A DNA stretch of 64,000 bases from Lichtheimia corymbifera B2541 (Eukaryota; Mucoromycota; Mucoromycetes; Mucorales; Lichtheimiaceae), in contig JNEU01001157.1 in the NCBI GenBank assembly GCA_000697475.1, positions 62,001-126,000 of the forward strand. The letters are read 5' to 3'. Of the stretch, positions 60,585-64,000 are shown piece after piece. The position numbers and the translations under genes were made by a program. The notes under the pieces were generated by a model. That model saw nothing but the letters and a program-made list of their open reading frames with translations. It was not told where the DNA came from and did not search any database. Position 1 is the first letter of the stretch. Each line of letters opens with the position of its first letter.

Positions 60585-63338
60585 ATGAAAGCACAACATC
60601 CACATTCATCAGCGAACAGCAACGATAAAAGAACGCAATCACAAGAACAACCACGACTAAAACGCACACGGGCTAAACGGAGCTGTGATTTCTGTCGAAA
60701 GAGGAAATCACGCTGTGATGCAGACACATCAACTCCATGTTCCAATTGCAGAGCTGTATGTGCACATATCCATCCCATGTTTATGCAACAACAACATAAG
60801 CAGTTATTCTTGTATCCCGTCCATGTAACTGACATATTTGTAATAATATATAGTGGGGCTATACGTGTGAATTCCAAACTGTGCGCAAAAAGCGGGGACC
60901 ACCCAGTGTGTAAGCTCTCATTCCTTTTACTTTTCTTTTTTTCTTCCCTACTCACACACACCCATTACCAGCTATGTGGACAATCTCGAAAAGCGATGCA
61001 AAAAAATGGAACAATTGTTGACATCATTGACAAAAACATCCATCAAAGAACTTGAACGCAACAATTTTCGATATCCACTTTCCGGAGGGGTCGCCGACCC
61101 TACCAGCGACGATGATAATGCATCCATTATTGGAGATGATGCACGCAGTACCAGTGCCAGTATTAGTAGCGATGATAATGAAGCAGCACTTGAAGAGCAA
61201 TTAACACGGCTTGGTATCAAAGACAATGACGGCATCACCTATGTTGGCCACTCGGCAAGCATTGAATTGCTCAACACCGATCTTTTTCGCCTGAGACCTT
61301 ATATTACATGGCCTGGTCATGATCATATTGGATTACAACTCACATCCCAAGGCGAGCTGATGATTGTGAGAAAGACACGAGTTGATATTGGTGTATCGAT
61401 GCGTATTGATTTGGACGATGAATCAGCCACACCTGCAAAGTCCACAAGTTTATTACCATCCACAACATTGGATCAGCTACCCCAAGAACAAATCGACTCC
61501 TTGATTGCCACGTAAGTACATAATAGCATTGTGCAAAGAAAACATATCACTGAATATTGTATTGTATTGTATTGATAAATAGCTATTTTACCCATCTACA
61601 TCCATCTTTCCCCATCATCAACAAGAACCGATTCCTGGAAACCAAACAGCCACCAACGTTGCTTGTACATGCCATTCTTGCATTGACGCTTCGTTTCATA
61701 TCGCAACACTTTGTACGAGACAATGCTGAACTTGATCAACAATATGCTGCATTCTACTTTGCCAAAGTAATGAAACGCCTACGAGAAGCTTCACGATCCA
61801 AAATGTCGCTTGTGCAGGCTGCAGTATTGATGACATTATATCTCGACGACGATGGTGGCGACGACGCAACACAGTGGTTTACTCTTGGAACGGCGATTCG
61901 TATGGCACAAGATTTAGGCCTGCATCGATCTTGTTCTCATTGGAAGATGCTTCCTCCTTGCGAAATCGAGACACGGCATCGAGTGTTCTATGCTTGCTAC
62001 ATTCTTGATCGGTGGCTCAGTGCACGAGGAGGACGACCATTGACGATCCTTGACCGCGATTTTGACACCTCATTGCCGTCTGTATACGAGGATGGAGAGC
62101 CTGTCTACCGTGGCTTTGTTGTCATGGCACGATTATCGGAGATACTGGGACGGTTGCTCAAGGCGTTGTATGCACCCAAAGCCAAGCATGCCAACAACAA
62201 TGCCAGTTTGGATGATCCCACACTGCTTGAAGCGTTTGATCGCCGTTTAAAAGCTTGTAAGATGGGTATTATGGAAGAGGATATGCCACTAGCCCAAAAA
62301 GGTAATGTTAGGTCATATGGTGGTAGTGCACCTTTTTTAATTAAGACGTTTTTCTTGTTGTTCGCTATAGTTTATCTCGAGATCTATTACAACACAGTCG
62401 TCCTATTACTTCATCGTCCATTCCTCAATCACAATGCAATGTCACACCATGCTTGTACAGCAGCTGCATCCAATATCGGCAACCTTGTTCGTCAACAATT
62501 GCCACATCCACAAGAAGCGGAACCATCCACAAGCTTCTCATTGACATTGCCGACATGTTTGATATATTCGCTTTATCAATGCACTTTGGTCCATCTTGCA
62601 AATGCTGTACGTGATCCCAACACCACTGAAGCACTCGATCGATCAATGGCTCTTGTTCAACAATTCCAGCATATGGCTACTGCTCGTCGTGCACATCAAG
62701 TGCTTGCCATGTTCCGTACCATTCAACTCTCCTCGGTACTCACTCCTGCAATGCCTCCTCCTCCACCATCACAAACAACGCTCGGTCATCCATTTCAACA
62801 ACAACAACAACAACAACAACCCGTTGTCTATTCCAATGATTTATATGCTCATACTAGCACAGCACCAACAGCAGCACAACAACATTCACACATGTTTGAT
62901 TGGCCCAGTGCCGCTGCGGCTGCTGCTGCTGCAGTAGCAGGAGCTCCATTAATGACATCAGGACAACCACCACCGCCTGGTGCCCCTTTCTTCAATCCAC
63001 AACAAGAATTCTTCAATACCATCACAGCATCTCCTAGTTCAATGCACTCGTCTCTAGCATCATCCAATACTCCTGCACCATCAGCTACTAACAGCTCTAC
63101 CGCTTTATCCCATCAACACGCCAACTCACTATCTTCAACCTCCTCCTCATCATCATACGTTTCAACTCCACACCCAAACTCCATCCTTTGGACCGATTGG
63201 GATGTTTATGCCACTACTTGTCATCCATCTTCATCCAACAACAACAACGCTGCTTCTACACCTAATGCAACACCATCCACGCATCATCATCCTCATCATC
63301 CATCGCCATTTGATTTTCATATTCCACCTTCGCAGTAA
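60585..63338 (+). CDS. Zn2Cys6 fungal-specific transcription factor
   Basis: Five exons: 60585-60755, 60854-60909, 60972-61511, 61583-62301 and 62371-63338; 817 residues. A Zn2Cys6 binuclear cluster is at Cys34, 37, 44, 52, 55 and 62 (C-x2-C-x6-C-x7-C-x2-C-x6-C); the first intron separates the fifth and sixth Cys. Then come a linker KKRGPPS and a short coiled coil (YVDNLEKRCKKMEQLL) for dimerisation. The fungal-specific middle homology region has YFTHLHPSFPIINKNRF, TAIRMAQDLGLHRS, ETRHRVFYACYILDRW and YYNTVVLLLHRPF. The C-terminal ~230 residues are disordered with poly-Gln, poly-Ala, Ser and His runs, as in activation domains. It is a nuclear regulator resembling the sugar- or nutrient-responsive group (KKRGPP linker); targets are unknown. 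Confidence 0.92.
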
Positions 63339-63578
63339 ATATGCTTGTTCCTTTTTCTTCTTTTCTTTTCGTATTCCCGCACCACCATTGTAGTACATAT
63401 GCCCTATTCCCTCTCTTCCTTTATACATACATATATATATGCCGTCCCCTTTTCCATTGCTTGTACCATACATTTCCCAACTCTTGTGGAGAGAGAAGAT
63501 ACTCATTCTTGTATAGAAGAACCCAATTAAAACTCATTTCTTTTGTGTCCAAACCTACTACACCTCTTTATCTTTTGA
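63339..63578. other. Intergenic spacer
   Basis: 240 bases of CT/AT-rich sequence, partly leader of the next gene. Confidence 0.5.
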
Positions 63579-64000
63579 ATGCCAGGCTTTTCACGCCACA
63601 ATGACTTTGCTTTCTCATCCACTTTGATAAACGCATTCGACCCTTGCTCAACTGTATCGCGTAAACGACAATGGCAACTCAACACCAATGACCCTGAATT
63701 TGTCCCTGTGAAAATAAAACGAAGGCAGCACCAGCACCCACCCACCCCCACTACGAGTACGAGTCAAGATCAACAGAAACTCAATGCACAAGGTGACCCA
63801 ACAACCGGTGCAGTGGAAAAGGCCGTTGACTATTCGGCATTGTTGAGAGAGCTTGAACCTCTTTCCGGGGAACCATTGTTTGAACTACTTGTTACTCTGC
63901 CGTTGCCACAGGTATGGGATGGAATGACGGGGTTTTCATTGTATTCATTTGTGCGATATATTTAGGTCGATTACGTGTGTCAACAAAGAAAGGGTACTTG
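63579..64000 (+). CDS. Unrecognised gene, 3' truncated by the window edge
   Basis: Two exons visible: 63579-63911 and 63966 to the edge. The first exon encodes 111 residues beginning MPGFSRHNDFAFSS, with a basic KIKRRQHQ patch (possible nuclear signal), a Gln/Pro/Thr-rich stretch, and a helical end ALLRELEPLSGEPLFELL. The splice CAG|GTATGG to TTTAG|GTC keeps frame. Too little is present to name it. Confidence 0.55.

Overview
The window is nuclear DNA of a filamentous fungus, most likely an early-diverging one of the Mucoromycota (Mucorales type). The evidence is many short spliceosomal introns (about 50-110 bases) with GTAAGT-like donors and TAG/CAG acceptors, a GPI-anchored CotH-type protein as found in Mucorales, a Zn2Cys6 regulator with a fungal-specific middle homology region, a Ste20-type PAK kinase, and moderately AT-rich intergenic DNA. 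I cannot fix genus or species from the sequence alone. I joined exons by hand; for every complete gene listed the splice phases add up to an open frame.

Layout. 1-4.4 kb: 3' part of a DHX33-like DEAH helicase, then a nine-exon gene I do not recognise with certainty. 6.7-8.9 kb: a secreted, GPI-anchored CotH-like protein. 10.1-12.7 kb: a convergent pair, CAF1/Pop2 deadenylase (+) and a malate dehydrogenase ending in the peroxisomal signal SKL (-). 14.1-16.5 kb: a nested palindromic repeat island, with degraded relatives at 40.5-41.1 kb. 17.0-21.2 kb: a 13-exon LtrA-family membrane protein (-) diverging from a small FMN-binding protein (+). 21.6-26.1 kb: a vacuolar-type M28 membrane protease and a mitochondrial-looking flavin-reductase fusion (both -). 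26.7-30.0 kb: convergent RFC clamp-loader subunit (+) and LETM1-type protein (-). 30.6-36.3 kb: PAK kinase and JmjC protein (both +). 36.4-39.3 kb: large F-box protein (-). 41.3-43.8 kb: kanadaptin-like FHA protein (+) and Nudix-type hydrolase (-), whose coding ends overlap by 8 bases. 44.1-46.2 kb: PSP1-domain protein. 47.5-50.2 kb: secreted GH3 beta-glucosidase. 50.5-52.5 kb: bHLH regulator (-). 54.4-58.2 kb: long coiled-coil protein. 60.6-63.3 kb: Zn2Cys6 transcription factor. 63.6 kb to the end: 5' part of an unrecognised gene.

Most of this is ordinary housekeeping and regulatory gene content with no biosynthetic cluster or operon logic. Genes come in convergent or divergent pairs, several with short shared 5' regions (LtrA/FMN protein 319 bases; Nudix/PSP1 340 bases). 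The points most worth a second look are the palindromic repeat family, the SKL-tagged malate dehydrogenase, the flavin reductase with an extra C-terminal domain, three stop-free introns whose length is a multiple of three, two GC-AG introns in one gene, and the overlapping convergent stop codons.
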